64,000 nt of DNA, from positions 44,534 through 108,533 of the forward strand of contig JBDHAD010000010.1 of NCBI GenBank assembly GCA_039588215.1, in the 5' to 3' direction. Numbering within the stretch: position 1 is the first letter of the stretch; every line of letters begins with the position of its first letter. The notes below the pieces were generated by a model. That model was not told the DNA's origin and made no database searches. It was given only the letters and a program-made list of their open reading frames with translations. Of the stretch, positions 42,289-51,280 are shown in pieces. The translations under genes and the position numbers were made by a program. Source of the stretch: JBDHAC01 sp039588215 (GTDB taxonomy: Bacteria > Gemmatimonadota > Gemmatimonadetes > Palauibacterales > Palauibacteraceae).

Positions 42289-43213
42289 CGGACCCGAAGC
42301 GGATCTGCCGGATTCGTTCCTCTGCGCGTCGTACCTGGGCGCCGCTGCGCGCGGGATTCAGCTCGAGCACACGCTGGTATGCCGCGAGGGCCGACTCTGT
42401 CCGGCCCAGCGCCAGCAGCATCTCACCTCGCAAGAAATGAGCGTCATCCAGGTACGTGCGCGGGACTCCAAGTTGGACCATCTCATCCAGTTTCTGCAGC
42501 GCCGCGCCAGGGCGCCCCACGGCGCGGTTTTCGTCCGCGGCCAGGAAGAGGCAATTGCCATAGTGCCAGCGCGCGCTATCCATATCCTCGTCCCGTCGGT
42601 TGGCGCGTGACATGTAGGTCTCGAACAGCGGGAGGGCTCGCTCGCAGCCACTCAACTCCTCATACGCCCGGCCGGCCTCGTAGTACACGCTGGGCGCGAC
42701 TTCTGCCGAGTCGTCCAGAACGGACAGATAGAGGGCGAGCGACCTGGCGTAATCCCCATCACTCCAATAGTGATGGGCCAGCGCTGGCTGGAGCTCGCGA
42801 GGTACGAACCCGAGTCCCCAGCCGACGAGTGGCTGCAGCGCTCGGGCCATGTTCTCCGACGCGCCTCGCTCGCGCGCCACCCTGGCCAGCACAGCGAGGT
42901 CCGTAGCGACCTGGTAGTGATAGCTTGAGTCCTGCTCCAAGAGCGGCTCGAAGTACTCGAGCGCCTCGTCCACATCACCACGGAGAGCGTATGCGTGTCC
43001 CAGCCGCACGAGCACGGCTGGGACAGAGCCGCTCTGCCGCTGGGCAAGCTTGTATTCGGCGATCGCGGCATCCAGATTGCCCACCCCCAACCACCGGTCC
43101 CCCGTCGCGAGCGAGCGAGCCGCCTCGTCGCTGCAAGCGCTTGTGGCGAACGCAGCCACGCACAGACAGATGGCTATGACGGTCCTATTCGCGTACCTAC
43201 AGGCGGGTGGCAC
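42281..43213 (-). CDS. TPR lipoprotein of unknown function
   Basis: About 310 residues from a GTG at 43213; the frame has no ATG near the signal peptide (TVIAICLCVAAFATSAC, lipobox TSAC). TPR units cover the mature protein (LGVGNLDAAIAEYKLAQRQ, RLGHAYALRGDVDEALEYFEPL, YYEAGRAYEELSGCERALPLF, FLRGEMLLALGRTESALAAYQRVL). Coupling to bamD suggests a role in outer-membrane protein or polysaccharide assembly, but that is inference. The start codon is the least certain part. Confidence 0.75.
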   Translation of the reverse strand: MPPACRYANRTVIAICLCVAAFATSACSDEAARSLATGDRWLGVGNLDAAIAEYKLAQRQSGSVPAVLVRLGHAYALRGDVDEALEYFEPLLEQDSSYHYQVATDLAVLARVARERGASENMARALQPLVGWGLGFVPRELQPALAHHYWSDGDYARSLALYLSVLDDSAEVAPSVYYEAGRAYEELSGCERALPLFETYMSRANRRDEDMDSARWHYGNCLFLAADENRAVGRPGAALQKLDEMVQLGVPRTYLDDAHFLRGEMLLALGRTESALAAYQRVLELNPARSGAQVRRAEERIRQIRFGSDE

Positions 43214-43215
43214 CC

Positions 43216-43986
43216 CTAAGCCGCTGTGGAGGGCTCGGGGCGAGCGCCTCGACGCCGAGCCCGCCTGCGCGTGACCCGATGGATCAACCCATACCGAATG
43301 ATGCACACTATCGCCGCCCAACCGTCTTTCCAGGTGATCTTCTTACCTTCCGCGTACGTCCGACCGGCGTAAGAGATCCCCACCTCGTATACCCTCCAAC
43401 CGCCCAGTGCCACTTTCGCGGTGAGCTCTGGTTCCACACCAAAGGCCCGCTCCTCGACGGTCAGTCCGCTCAAGACCTCTCGGCGGAAGCACTTATAGCA
43501 GGTTTCCATGTCCGAGAGGTTCAGATTCGTGATCATGTTCGAGAACAGCGTCAGCAGCCTGTTGCCCATGTAGTGCCAGAAGTACAACACGCGGTGCGGG
43601 CGCCCACCCATGAACCGAGAACCATACACCACATCGGCCCTGTCATTCAGGATCGGCTCAAGGAGCAACGGGTACTCATCGGGATCGTACTCGAGGTCTG
43701 CGTCCTGGACGACGACCACCTCCGAGGTCGCGGCCTGGAAGCCCGTCGAAAGCGCAGCTCCCTTTCCCTTGTTCACCTCGTGGAGTAACAGGTTGTGGAT
43801 CAACCCTTCGGCTTGCAGGCGCTTGAGAATCTCGCGTGAGCCGTCCGTCGAGCCATCATCGACTGCGATGAGTTCGAGCTCGAACGGAACGGCATTGACG
43901 CGGCGCACGATTTCCTCGATCGTCTCCACTTCGTTGTACACCGGCATCACCACCGAGACGCGTGGGTGTCCTCCCTGTTCCTCCAT
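43216..43986 (-). CDS. Family 2 glycosyltransferase (polyprenyl-phosphate sugar type)
   Basis: 256 residues from the ATG at 43986. GT-A fold: VSVVMPVYNE, IAVDDGSTDGSREI, the metal-binding VVQDADLEYDPDEYP and SRFMGGRPHRV. No C-terminal membrane segments, so it resembles the soluble dolichyl- or undecaprenyl-phosphate sugar synthases. Neighbouring uxs and ugd make UDP-xylose and UDP-glucuronate, possible donors. The stop lies just before the TPR lipoprotein GTG. Confidence 0.85.
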   Translation of the reverse strand: MEEQGGHPRVSVVMPVYNEVETIEEIVRRVNAVPFELELIAVDDGSTDGSREILKRLQAEGLIHNLLLHEVNKGKGAALSTGFQAATSEVVVVQDADLEYDPDEYPLLLEPILNDRADVVYGSRFMGGRPHRVLYFWHYMGNRLLTLFSNMITNLNLSDMETCYKCFRREVLSGLTVEERAFGVEPELTAKVALGGWRVYEVGISYAGRTYAEGKKITWKDGWAAIVCIIRYGLIHRVTRRRARRRGARPEPSTAA

Positions 43987-43993
43987 TGCGGTG

Positions 43994-44974
43994 TCAGCTC
44001 GTTGTTTCGGTGAGTACGGGGGGCGTCGACAACTTGCCCCGCTTCTGCAGATCCTTGAAGTAGGCGATCGTACGCTCGAGCCCATCGGGCAGGACCACGT
44101 CAGGCTCCCAGCCCAGCAGCTCCACCGCTCGAGTGATATCGGGCCTACGTACCTTGGGGTCGTCGGTCGGCAAGCCGACGTGCCGTACTTCGACACCTGA
44201 TCCGGTTGCCGCCAATACGGCCTCGGCCAGCTCGAGGATCGTGAACTCGTTCGGGTTGCCGATATTCACCGGTGAAGCGTCATCGCACTCGAAGAACAGG
44301 CGCCACACCCCCTCGATCAGATCGGACACGTAGCAGAAGCTGCGCGACTGCGTGCCATCCCCATAAACGGTCAACGGCTCGCTCAAGAGCGCCTGAACGA
44401 TGAAATTCGACACGACCCGGCCATCATTGGGGCGCATGCGGGGGCCGTACGTATTGAAGATCCGCACGATCCGGGTGTCCACCGCGTGGTATCGGTGGTA
44501 CGCCATCGTGATGGCCTCGGCGAAGCGCTTGGCCTCATCGTACACCCCCCGGGGGCCGATCGGGTTCACATTCCCCCAGTAGCTCTCCGGTTGCGGGTGA
44601 ACGTGCGGGTCGCCGTACACTTCCGATGTCGAAGCGAGCAGCATCCGCGCGGCCTTCGCCTTCGCCACGCCCAATGCGTTGTGTGTCCCGAGGCTCCCCA
44701 CCTTGAGGGTCTGGATGGGTAGTTCCAGGTAGTCGACGGGGCTGGCCGGCGAGGCGAAGTGGAACACGCCATCCAGATCGCCTGGAAGTTCGATGAACTC
44801 ACTGACATCCCACTCGATGAACTCGAACCGCGGCTCTCGCGCAAACTGAGCCAAATTGTCGGTCGTCCCCGTGACCAGGTTGTCCATCCCGATGACGGTG
44901 TGCCCGTCCGCGATCAAACGGTCGCTCAGGTGGGACCCGAGGAACCCTGCTGCCCCGGTGACTAGAAGCCTCAT
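43994..44974 (-). CDS. uxs: UDP-glucuronate decarboxylase (UDP-xylose synthase)
   Basis: 326 residues from the ATG at 44974, which overlaps the ugd stop as TAATG. NAD-binding VTGAAGFLGSHL, catalytic STSEVYGDP and YDEAKRFAE, NTYGPRMRPNDGRVVSNF and YGDGTQSRSFCYVSDL are the recognised Uxs pattern. Together with Ugd it would convert UDP-glucose to UDP-glucuronate and then UDP-xylose. A longer open frame to 45157 lies within ugd and is rejected. Confidence 0.93.
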   Translation of the reverse strand: MRLLVTGAAGFLGSHLSDRLIADGHTVIGMDNLVTGTTDNLAQFAREPRFEFIEWDVSEFIELPGDLDGVFHFASPASPVDYLELPIQTLKVGSLGTHNALGVAKAKAARMLLASTSEVYGDPHVHPQPESYWGNVNPIGPRGVYDEAKRFAEAITMAYHRYHAVDTRIVRIFNTYGPRMRPNDGRVVSNFIVQALLSEPLTVYGDGTQSRSFCYVSDLIEGVWRLFFECDDASPVNIGNPNEFTILELAEAVLAATGSGVEVRHVGLPTDDPKVRRPDITRAVELLGWEPDVVLPDGLERTIAYFKDLQKRGKLSTPPVLTETTS

Positions 44975-46287
44975 TAGACTCGCTCCCGACCGATCGAATA
45001 GTAGTCGAAGCCCATCGCGCGCATGCGGCCGGGCTCGAAGATGTTGCGACCGTCGAACACTACATGACGACGCATCGCGGTCTTGACGGCTGCCCAGTCT
45101 GGCCGACGGTATTGTAACCACTCGGTGACCAGGACGAGTGCGTCCGCGTCGCGGCACGCCGAGTACTCATCGCTCGCGTACTCCACGACATCACGCAGCC
45201 AATACTCCCGGGCTGCATCCATCGCCACCGGGTCGTGGACGCTCACCTCCGCACCGTACTTTAGCAGGCCATCGATGATGGCCAGCGATGGGGCGGCCCG
45301 CATGTCGTCCGTCTCGGGCTTGAAGGCCAGACCCCACACGGCGATACGCAGGCCATCGAGGTCGGTGCCAAAATGGTCTTTGATCTTGTCGAGCAAGACC
45401 ACTTTTTGGCGCTCGTTCGCTTCGTGTACGGCTTTGAGCACCGTGAGATCGACGCCGTTCTCGTCCGCCGTCTGGATCAGCGCCTGCACATCCTTCGGGA
45501 AGCAACTCCCGCCGTACCCGGTACCCGCGTACAGAAAGGACTGGCCGATTCTCTGGTCCGAACCGATCCCGCGGCGGACAAGCTCGATGTCCGCCCCGGT
45601 CCTCTCGCATAGCTCCGCTATCTGATTCATGAAGCTGATGCGCGCGGCCAGCATCGCGTTGGCCGCGTACTTCGTCATCTCGGCCGAGGCGATGTCCATG
45701 AAGATCACGGGGTTGCCCGAGCGAACGAACGGCTCGTACAGCTCCTCCAGGCGCTCCCGCGCTGGCGTCGCATCCACCCCGCAAACGATTCGATCGGGAT
45801 ACATGAAGTCGTCGACCGCGGCTCCCTCCTTCAGGAACTCCGGGTTGGAGCACATGTAGAAGTTGGAGTCGGTACGGCTGGCAACCTCCGCCCGTACGAT
45901 CTCGCTCGTCCCTACCGGAACGGTGCTCTTCATGATTACGACGGCGTCGGGGAGGATGTGCTCGCCTATCGTGCGAGCGGCCGCTCGCACATGCTCTAAG
46001 TTCGCGGATCCATCGTCTCCCGGGGGAGTTCCGACGGCTATGAAGATCGCATCCGCCACGCGCACGCCTTCAGCCGTATCGGTCGTGAAGCACAAACGGC
46101 CCTCGGCGAGGTTGTGCTTGAGCAGGCGACCGAGACCCGGCTCATAGATTGGAACCTCACCCTCGTTGAGGCGCCGGATCTTGTCTGCATCGATATCTGC
46201 GCACGTGACGCGGTTTCCGGCCTCTGCGAGGCACGACCCGACCACCAGGCCGACGTATCCGGTCCCGATTACAGTCACTTCCATCAT
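44974..46287 (-). CDS. ugd: UDP-glucose 6-dehydrogenase
   Basis: 437 residues. Oxidises UDP-glucose to UDP-glucuronate with two NAD. N-terminal Rossmann motif VIGTGYVGLVVGSCLAEAG, STVPVGTSE, the helix region EMTKYAANAMLAARISFMN and the active-site cysteine in GTGYGGSCFPKD; WGLAFKPETDDMRAAPS begins the C-terminal domain. The ATG overlaps the Rmd-like gene stop (ATGA) and the stop overlaps uxs, so this is a coupled sugar-nucleotide pathway. Confidence 0.96.
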   Translation of the reverse strand: MMEVTVIGTGYVGLVVGSCLAEAGNRVTCADIDADKIRRLNEGEVPIYEPGLGRLLKHNLAEGRLCFTTDTAEGVRVADAIFIAVGTPPGDDGSANLEHVRAAARTIGEHILPDAVVIMKSTVPVGTSEIVRAEVASRTDSNFYMCSNPEFLKEGAAVDDFMYPDRIVCGVDATPARERLEELYEPFVRSGNPVIFMDIASAEMTKYAANAMLAARISFMNQIAELCERTGADIELVRRGIGSDQRIGQSFLYAGTGYGGSCFPKDVQALIQTADENGVDLTVLKAVHEANERQKVVLLDKIKDHFGTDLDGLRIAVWGLAFKPETDDMRAAPSLAIIDGLLKYGAEVSVHDPVAMDAAREYWLRDVVEYASDEYSACRDADALVLVTEWLQYRRPDWAAVKTAMRRHVVFDGRNIFEPGRMRAMGFDYYSIGRERV

Positions 46288-47276
46288 CGTCCTCCGATCG
46301 CTGCCCTGCGACTGCGCGCGATGTCCTCGTACGTGTCTCGCACGGCCACACGAAGACTCCGCTCAGGTACCCATCCCGTGGCCTTCTCCAGCCGAACGGC
46401 GCTACCGCTCACCCGCACGGGTTCCTCCGGTCGTAGCCGCGCCGGATCGACCTGTACCTCCGCCTCGACACCCGCCTCATCGAGCACCCACTCGACAAGT
46501 CGTCTGATGGGCAGCGTACGCCCGGAACAGAGATTGTACGTCGTGTCCTCCGGCGACTGTCCGGCCAGCAGCCGCAAGGCTCTTACCCCGTCTCGCACAT
46601 CGGTGAAATCTCTCTCGACATCGAGGTTCCCTGTGTGCAAGACCGGGTCCACGGCTCCAGCCGCGATCTCCGCCGCTTGCCGGCAAAAGCTCGGGAGTAC
46701 GAAGTCCATCCCCTGGCCGGGTCCGAGGAGCGGAAACACCCGAGCCACTATGATGCGGAGCGAGCTCCGGGCGCGGTAGGCGTGCGCGACCATCTCCATG
46801 GCGGCTTTCGAGAGGCCGTAGCTGGTGGCGGGCTGGAGGGCGTGCTCTTCCTGGAACGGGGTCGCGGTGTCGCGCGGAGGGCCGTACGCGTCCGCGGAGC
46901 TCATCAGGATGATCGTAGGGTTGGATAATGGTTGCGCGCGACGCGTCCTGACCACCGCCTCCAAGAGGTTCAGCGTCCCCTCTGCGTTCACGCGCAGGGC
47001 CTCCCCAGGCACCTCCCGCGCGCGCGACCCGGATGCGAAGCCCGCTAGATGATACAGGCAATCGGGCCGTAGGTCTCCGATCAGGGTGCTCAGAGCACCG
47101 GAATCGAGCACATCCGCGGTCCGCCAATCCACCGCTCGCGCTTCACCCCTTGTGAGCGTCCGCAGATCCGGGTCAAGTCCGAGAATCGATGCGGACACCT
47201 CGTCACCTGAGGCGAGCAGCCAGGAGATCAGATGCTGGCCGACGAACCCGTCACCCCCGCTGACGACAGCCTTCAT
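46284..47276 (-). CDS. NAD-dependent sugar epimerase/reductase, Rmd-like
   Basis: 330 residues, extended short-chain dehydrogenase. VSGGDGFVGQHLISWL for the cofactor, LMSSADAYGPP and YGLSKAAMEMVAHAYR for catalysis, ARVFPLLGPGQ. The pattern HLAGFASGSRA and DFVLPSFCRQA resembles GDP-4-keto-6-deoxymannose reductases that make GDP-rhamnose. No gmd is nearby, so the substrate is unproven. First gene of the ugd-uxs-bamD-secA unit. Confidence 0.8.
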   Translation of the reverse strand: MKAVVSGGDGFVGQHLISWLLASGDEVSASILGLDPDLRTLTRGEARAVDWRTADVLDSGALSTLIGDLRPDCLYHLAGFASGSRAREVPGEALRVNAEGTLNLLEAVVRTRRAQPLSNPTIILMSSADAYGPPRDTATPFQEEHALQPATSYGLSKAAMEMVAHAYRARSSLRIIVARVFPLLGPGQGMDFVLPSFCRQAAEIAAGAVDPVLHTGNLDVERDFTDVRDGVRALRLLAGQSPEDTTYNLCSGRTLPIRRLVEWVLDEAGVEAEVQVDPARLRPEEPVRVSGSAVRLEKATGWVPERSLRVAVRDTYEDIARSRRAAIGGR

Positions 47277-47471
47277 ACGAGGAGCGCTCGCACGTCTCGT
47301 TGGCGCCGCGTCGTCCGCGGCCTCACGAGGGCCTCATGAGCCTGGACTAGGAGAACGACTCCGAAACGGACCGGAGCCAGGAATCGGATAGAGGGGTCGG
47401 GCGTTCTGCCACCGGTCCGTGGTTCACCGCGAATCCGGCATGCCTCGGGTCGACGGAGGGGGCGCCGTGGG

Positions 47472-47663
47472 TCAGGCGCCTTTGCGGACTTTGCCGGCCT
47501 TGAGGCACCGCGTACAAACTCGCATGTGCCTCCGGGTGCCGTCCACAACTACCCGCACCCTCTGCAGGTTCGGCATGAATCGTCGCTTGGTGCGGTTGTT
47601 CGCGTTGCTGACCCGGTTACCGGTCCCCGGTCCCTTGCCACACACATCGCAGAAGTTCGCCAT
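47472..47663 (-). CDS. rpmB: 50S ribosomal protein L28
   Basis: 63 residues. Starts MANFCDVCGKGPGTGNRVSNA with the classic L28 pattern; the pairs FCDVCG and CTRC are the zinc ligands of the C+ form. KRRFMPNLQRVRVVVDG is the conserved core. It follows the unknown membrane protein by 11 bp and ends about 195 bp before the sugar operon. Linkage to the alpha operon end is less usual for this protein. Confidence 0.96.
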   Translation of the reverse strand: MANFCDVCGKGPGTGNRVSNANNRTKRRFMPNLQRVRVVVDGTRRHMRVCTRCLKAGKVRKGA

Positions 47664-47674
47664 CCTCGACCGCC

Positions 47675-48160
47675 CTAGTAGACCACGACCGAGTCGGCCA
47701 GGAGGAAGCTCACGGTGGCGGGCAGGCTACCTGCCATCGCCTGGTCCACGGCACCCTGCCTGATCCACTCGGACGCGATGGAATCGTTCATCGTGTAGAC
47801 GTGCCCCTCGACGTAGACGACGTCGCCGCCGAATACGCTGATCCCCGTCGCCCGGAGCCGCTGAATCGCGTCCGCGGTCATCAACACGGGGTAGGGTGTC
47901 GCCTCCGACAGGTTGAGCGCGAAGGCCCCCTGTCCTAACCCGGTGGCCACCGGAATCGAGTCGAGGCTCGCTCGACTCCCGATCGCTGCCGCAGGATCTG
48001 CCAGGATGTCTCCTGCAGTGAGGACTACCTCCTCGACAGGCTCGACCGCGACCTCGATCTGGCTCGACTCGCGATAGAGCCACACGAGGAACACCCCTAT
48101 CGCCACGAGTGCGACGATGCTGAGCAGTGTGCCGATCCCGCCCTCGCCTTTGCTCGTCAT
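47675..48160 (-). CDS. Membrane-anchored protein of unknown function
   Basis: 161 residues. One N-terminal membrane helix (about 10-28, LLSIVALVAIGVFLVWLY), then an acidic extracytoplasmic domain of mixed strands and helices (EEVVLTAGDILADPAAAIG, GGDVVYVEGHVYTMND). I do not recognise the family. It sits between rplQ (55 bp) and rpmB (11 bp) on the same strand, so it is probably transcribed with ribosomal genes. Confidence 0.7.
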   Translation of the reverse strand: MTSKGEGGIGTLLSIVALVAIGVFLVWLYRESSQIEVAVEPVEEVVLTAGDILADPAAAIGSRASLDSIPVATGLGQGAFALNLSEATPYPVLMTADAIQRLRATGISVFGGDVVYVEGHVYTMNDSIASEWIRQGAVDQAMAGSLPATVSFLLADSVVVY

Positions 48161-48215
48161 CGAACGTGCCTTTCTTTCGGTGCCGTGCCGACCATCGCCG
48201 GCCCGCCGACTCCCG

Positions 48216-48578
48216 TCAGCCGCCCAGCTCCGTGAGCTCGATCAGAGCCAGTTCGGCGCCATCACCCTGCCGGGCCCCCAGCTTGAGGATTCGCGTGTAC
48301 CCGCCAGGGCGATCTTCGAATCGCGGGCCGATCTGATCGAACAACTTCTGCAATACATCGCGATCCGCAATGTACCGCCTGGCCTGGCGACGCGAGTGCA
48401 GGTCACCCTTCTTCGCCAGCGTGATCAATCTCTCCGCAACCGGCCGAAGCTCACGCGCCTTGGCCTCGGTCGTACGGATACGCTCGTGCAGGAACAGGCT
48501 CGTCGCCATGTTCCGTAGCATCGCACGCCTGTGACTGCGAGTCCGCCCGAGCTCGCGCCCTTTCTTCCTATGCCTCAT
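48216..48578 (-). CDS. rplQ: 50S ribosomal protein L17
   Basis: 120 residues. MRHRKKGRELGRTRSHRRAM and the helix MLRNMATSLFLHERIRTTEAKA identify L17 near the polypeptide exit tunnel. The start overlaps the rpoA stop by 11 bp, as expected at the end of the alpha operon. It ends at TELGG without the long tail of some species. Confidence 0.97.
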   Translation of the reverse strand: MRHRKKGRELGRTRSHRRAMLRNMATSLFLHERIRTTEAKARELRPVAERLITLAKKGDLHSRRQARRYIADRDVLQKLFDQIGPRFEDRPGGYTRILKLGARQGDGAELALIELTELGG

Positions 48579-49668
48579 CGTTGCTCAGGACCTCGCCGCC
48601 GGCGCCGTTACCGCCAGACTCCTCGGCATAATACAGGTTGCCGTCGTCACCTTGCTCGAAGGCCATGCCAAAATGCAGCCCGTGTAACGCCAGCACTTCG
48701 GCAATCTCCTCGAGAGACTTCTCCCCGAAGTTAGGCACTTGAAGCATCTCGTCGCGGCTTCGACCCGCGATGTCGGCGAGCGATCGGATGTTCTCTTTCT
48801 CGAGCGTGTTCCTGGAGCGCGCGGAGATCTGCTCGAACTGGTCCAGCGGTTGCTCGAGAACGCTACGCTGCTCGTCCGCCAGCTGCTGACGCTCGGAGCC
48901 CGGCTCGATCTCCCCGAGGGGTCCTTCGCTCAGCGGCGGCACGACACCCGATTCGGCCAGGTAGCCGAGGTGTACGCGCGCGATCTCGGCCGCGTGCGTC
49001 ATCGCGTCGGCCGGATCCAGAGCCCCGTTCGTTTCCACATCGACCTCGAGCCTATCGAAATCCGTGCGCTGTCCGACGCGGGTCTCATGCACGGAGAAGT
49101 TCGCCCGCACTACCGGGTTGTACTGGGAGTCGATCCGGATCATCCCGACCGGAGCATCCTCCGGCAGCTCGTGTTGGTCCGCCATCACGAAGCCGCGTCC
49201 ACGGTTCACCCAAAAGTCCAGGGTCAACGGCCGGTTGTCCGGCAGGTCCTCCTGCAGAGTGAACAGGACGTCGTTCTTGTTGACGATCTCGACGGCCGGG
49301 TGCTTTGTGATCTTGGCTGCGCGAACGGCGCCCTTCTTGTGGACGCTCAACTCGAGCTTGGCCTCGTCCACGCCCGGATCCAGGTAGAGCACGAGGCGCT
49401 TGAGCTCCTGGATGACCTGGTGCACGTCCTCGGCCACGCCGTCTATCGTTTGGTGTTCGTGCTGTACTCCGTCGGCTCGGAACGCCCATACCGCCGTCCC
49501 GGGCAACGACGAAAGAAGGATTCTTCGCATCGAGTTCCCGATCGTGTGCCCGTAGCCGCGCTCGAGCGGCTGCAACACGAAGAACGCCCGATGTCCATCC
49601 TCAGAGCGCCTCTGCTCCTCCATCGCCTCCGGGAGCACAAGCCCGGTGAGATCCACCGCCACTGACAT
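48568..49668 (-). CDS. rpoA: RNA polymerase subunit alpha
   Basis: 366 residues, somewhat longer than the usual 315-340. N-terminal dimerisation domain (FVLQPLERGYGHTIGNSMRR), the DPADAMTHAAEI helix, an acidic linker and the C-terminal domain (RSRNTLEKENIRSLADIAGRSRDEMLQ and FGEKSLEEIAEVL) that contacts UP elements and activators. A short extra tail (YYAEESGGNGAGGEVL) follows. The 127 bp gap upstream contains a GC-rich hairpin. Confidence 0.97.
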   Translation of the reverse strand: MSVAVDLTGLVLPEAMEEQRRSEDGHRAFFVLQPLERGYGHTIGNSMRRILLSSLPGTAVWAFRADGVQHEHQTIDGVAEDVHQVIQELKRLVLYLDPGVDEAKLELSVHKKGAVRAAKITKHPAVEIVNKNDVLFTLQEDLPDNRPLTLDFWVNRGRGFVMADQHELPEDAPVGMIRIDSQYNPVVRANFSVHETRVGQRTDFDRLEVDVETNGALDPADAMTHAAEIARVHLGYLAESGVVPPLSEGPLGEIEPGSERQQLADEQRSVLEQPLDQFEQISARSRNTLEKENIRSLADIAGRSRDEMLQVPNFGEKSLEEIAEVLALHGLHFGMAFEQGDDGNLYYAEESGGNGAGGEVLSNDEA

Positions 49669-49765
49669 ATCGATCTAGCCTCGTTTCCCTCTGTGGAATT
49701 CTCGCAGGCCGCCGAGAAACTCCAGCGGGCCGCGTTACACGCGGTCGAACCGTTCGGTGCTCACG

Positions 49766-49785
49766 CCCCCCCGCGCCGCGGGGGG
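49766..49785. other. GC-rich hairpin between rpsD and rpoA
   Basis: Seven C and six G flank a short GCGCCGC core in the 127 bp gap. As RNA on the - strand it would be a strong stem about 100 nt upstream of rpoA. There is no T run, so it is more likely a pause, processing or folding element than a terminator. Confidence 0.4.
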
Positions 49786-49795
49786 CCGTCTGACT

Positions 49796-50428
49796 CTACT
49801 TGCTATACAGCTCCACGATCAGCTGCTCCTCGACGGCCAGTGGGATGTCCGCTCGAGACGGCCGCTCCAGCATGCGGCCGGAGACCTTGGCGTAGTCCAC
49901 ACCGAGCCAGGAGAGCTGGTCACGGTTCTTCCGGTCCTCGACCGCTTCCTTCACGACAGGCATCTCCACCGCGTGCGGTGCGATCGCGATCTCCGCACCG
50001 GGTGAGACGACATAGCTCGGGATGTCCACCGTTCGTCCATCCAGCCGGACATGGCCATGCCGGATCAGTTGGCGTGACGCTTTTCTTGACGGCGCGAAGC
50101 CGAGTCTGTAGACGATGTTGTCGAGACGGCTCTCGAGGGCCACCAGGAGGTTCTCACCCGTGACGCCCGGTACACGTGCCGCCTTCTGGAACAGGTTGCG
50201 GAACTGTTTCTCGCCGACTCCGTAGATCCGCTTCACCTTCTGCTTCTCGCGGAGCTGGACCGCGTACTCCGATTGACGCCGGCGACGGCGCCCTCCGCCA
50301 TGTTGTCCGGGCGGATAACCCTTCCGTTCGACGCCGCACTTCTCCGTGAAGCAGCGTTTCCCCTTCAGGAACAGTTTCTCGCCCTCACGGCGGCAGAGGC
50401 GACACGAAGGGCCCGTGTACCGTGACAT
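49796..50428 (-). CDS. rpsD: 30S ribosomal protein S4
   Basis: 210 residues. Primary 16S rRNA binder in small-subunit assembly. MSRYTGPSCRLCRREGEKLF with a second cysteine pair (RCFTEKC) is the zinc-binding C+ form; the S4 RNA-binding domain is RLDNIVYRLGFAPSRKASRQ. The ATG overlaps the rpsK stop. In some bacteria S4 represses its own operon, but no binding structure was identified here. Confidence 0.97.
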   Translation of the reverse strand: MSRYTGPSCRLCRREGEKLFLKGKRCFTEKCGVERKGYPPGQHGGGRRRRRQSEYAVQLREKQKVKRIYGVGEKQFRNLFQKAARVPGVTGENLLVALESRLDNIVYRLGFAPSRKASRQLIRHGHVRLDGRTVDIPSYVVSPGAEIAIAPHAVEMPVVKEAVEDRKNRDQLSWLGVDYAKVSGRMLERPSRADIPLAVEEQLIVELYSK

Positions 50429-50805
50429 CAGACCCTCCGCTTCTTGGGTGGACGGCAGCCGTTGTGCGGAATCGGCGTGACGTCCTTGATCGATCGGATC
50501 GTGAGGCCGGCGCCCTGCAACGCCTGGATCGCGGACTCTCGCCCGGAGCCGGGCCCCTGGACCTGGACATGAACCCGCTTCATTCCCATGCCGACGGCTT
50601 CCCGGGCAGCCGTTTCCGCCGCGATCGTGGCTGCGAACGGCGTGGACTTTTTCGAGCCCTTGAAGCCGGCCTTACCGGCACTCGCCCACGCGATCGTTTC
50701 GCCGTTCGCCGTCGTGATCGTGATGATCGTATTGTTGAACGTGGCCTTGATGTGAGCCACGCCTTCGGCGTCGACGTTCCGGCGTTTCTTACTCGCTTTA
50801 GCCAT
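50428..50805 (-). CDS. rpsK: 30S ribosomal protein S11
   Basis: 125 residues. Platform protein of the small subunit. GVAHIKATFNNTIITITTANG and the tail PIPHNGCRPPKKRRV are canonical. It lies 26 bp after rpsM and its stop overlaps rpsD. Confidence 0.98.
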   Translation of the reverse strand: MAKASKKRRNVDAEGVAHIKATFNNTIITITTANGETIAWASAGKAGFKGSKKSTPFAATIAAETAAREAVGMGMKRVHVQVQGPGSGRESAIQALQGAGLTIRSIKDVTPIPHNGCRPPKKRRV

Positions 50806-50831
50806 TCACTCTCGTATCCGTTTCGCCCGCA

Positions 50832-51212
50832 CTACTTCCTGGGGGCCTTCTTCTTTCCGGCAACCGTCCGGCGCGGCCCTTTCCGGGTTCGGGCGTTCGT
50901 GTGGGTCCGTTGTCCACGGACGGGCAGGCCGCGGCGGTGTCGCAGACCTCTGTAGCACCCGATGTCCATCAATCGCTTGATGTTCATCGACACCTCGGTG
51001 CGCAGCGCCCCCTCGACCTTGTAATGGGCTTCGATGACCCGCCGCAGCTTGTTGACGTCGTCGTCGGACAGCTCCTGCACCCGCAGGTCGGGGTCTACCG
51101 CCGTCTCGGCCAGGATCGCGAGTGCCGTCGAGTGCCCAATCCCGTAGATATAGGTGAGGGCCACCTCGATCCTCTTGTCCCGCGGCAGATCAATACCAGC
51201 TATGCGTGCCAT
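50832..51212 (-). CDS. rpsM: 30S ribosomal protein S13
   Basis: 126 residues. Small-subunit head protein that contacts the large subunit and P-site tRNA. MARIAGIDLPRDKRIEVALT, YIYGIGHSTA and the basic tail GQRTHTNARTRKGPRRTVAG identify it. It is 68 bp downstream of rpmJ. Confidence 0.98.
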   Translation of the reverse strand: MARIAGIDLPRDKRIEVALTYIYGIGHSTALAILAETAVDPDLRVQELSDDDVNKLRRVIEAHYKVEGALRTEVSMNIKRLMDIGCYRGLRHRRGLPVRGQRTHTNARTRKGPRRTVAGKKKAPRK

Positions 51213-51280
51213 CCGTTACGCCTCTCCTGTGGGCCCGGACATCGGCAACTCGCGCCTCGTGGTAGGCGGGTTCGAAGGGC

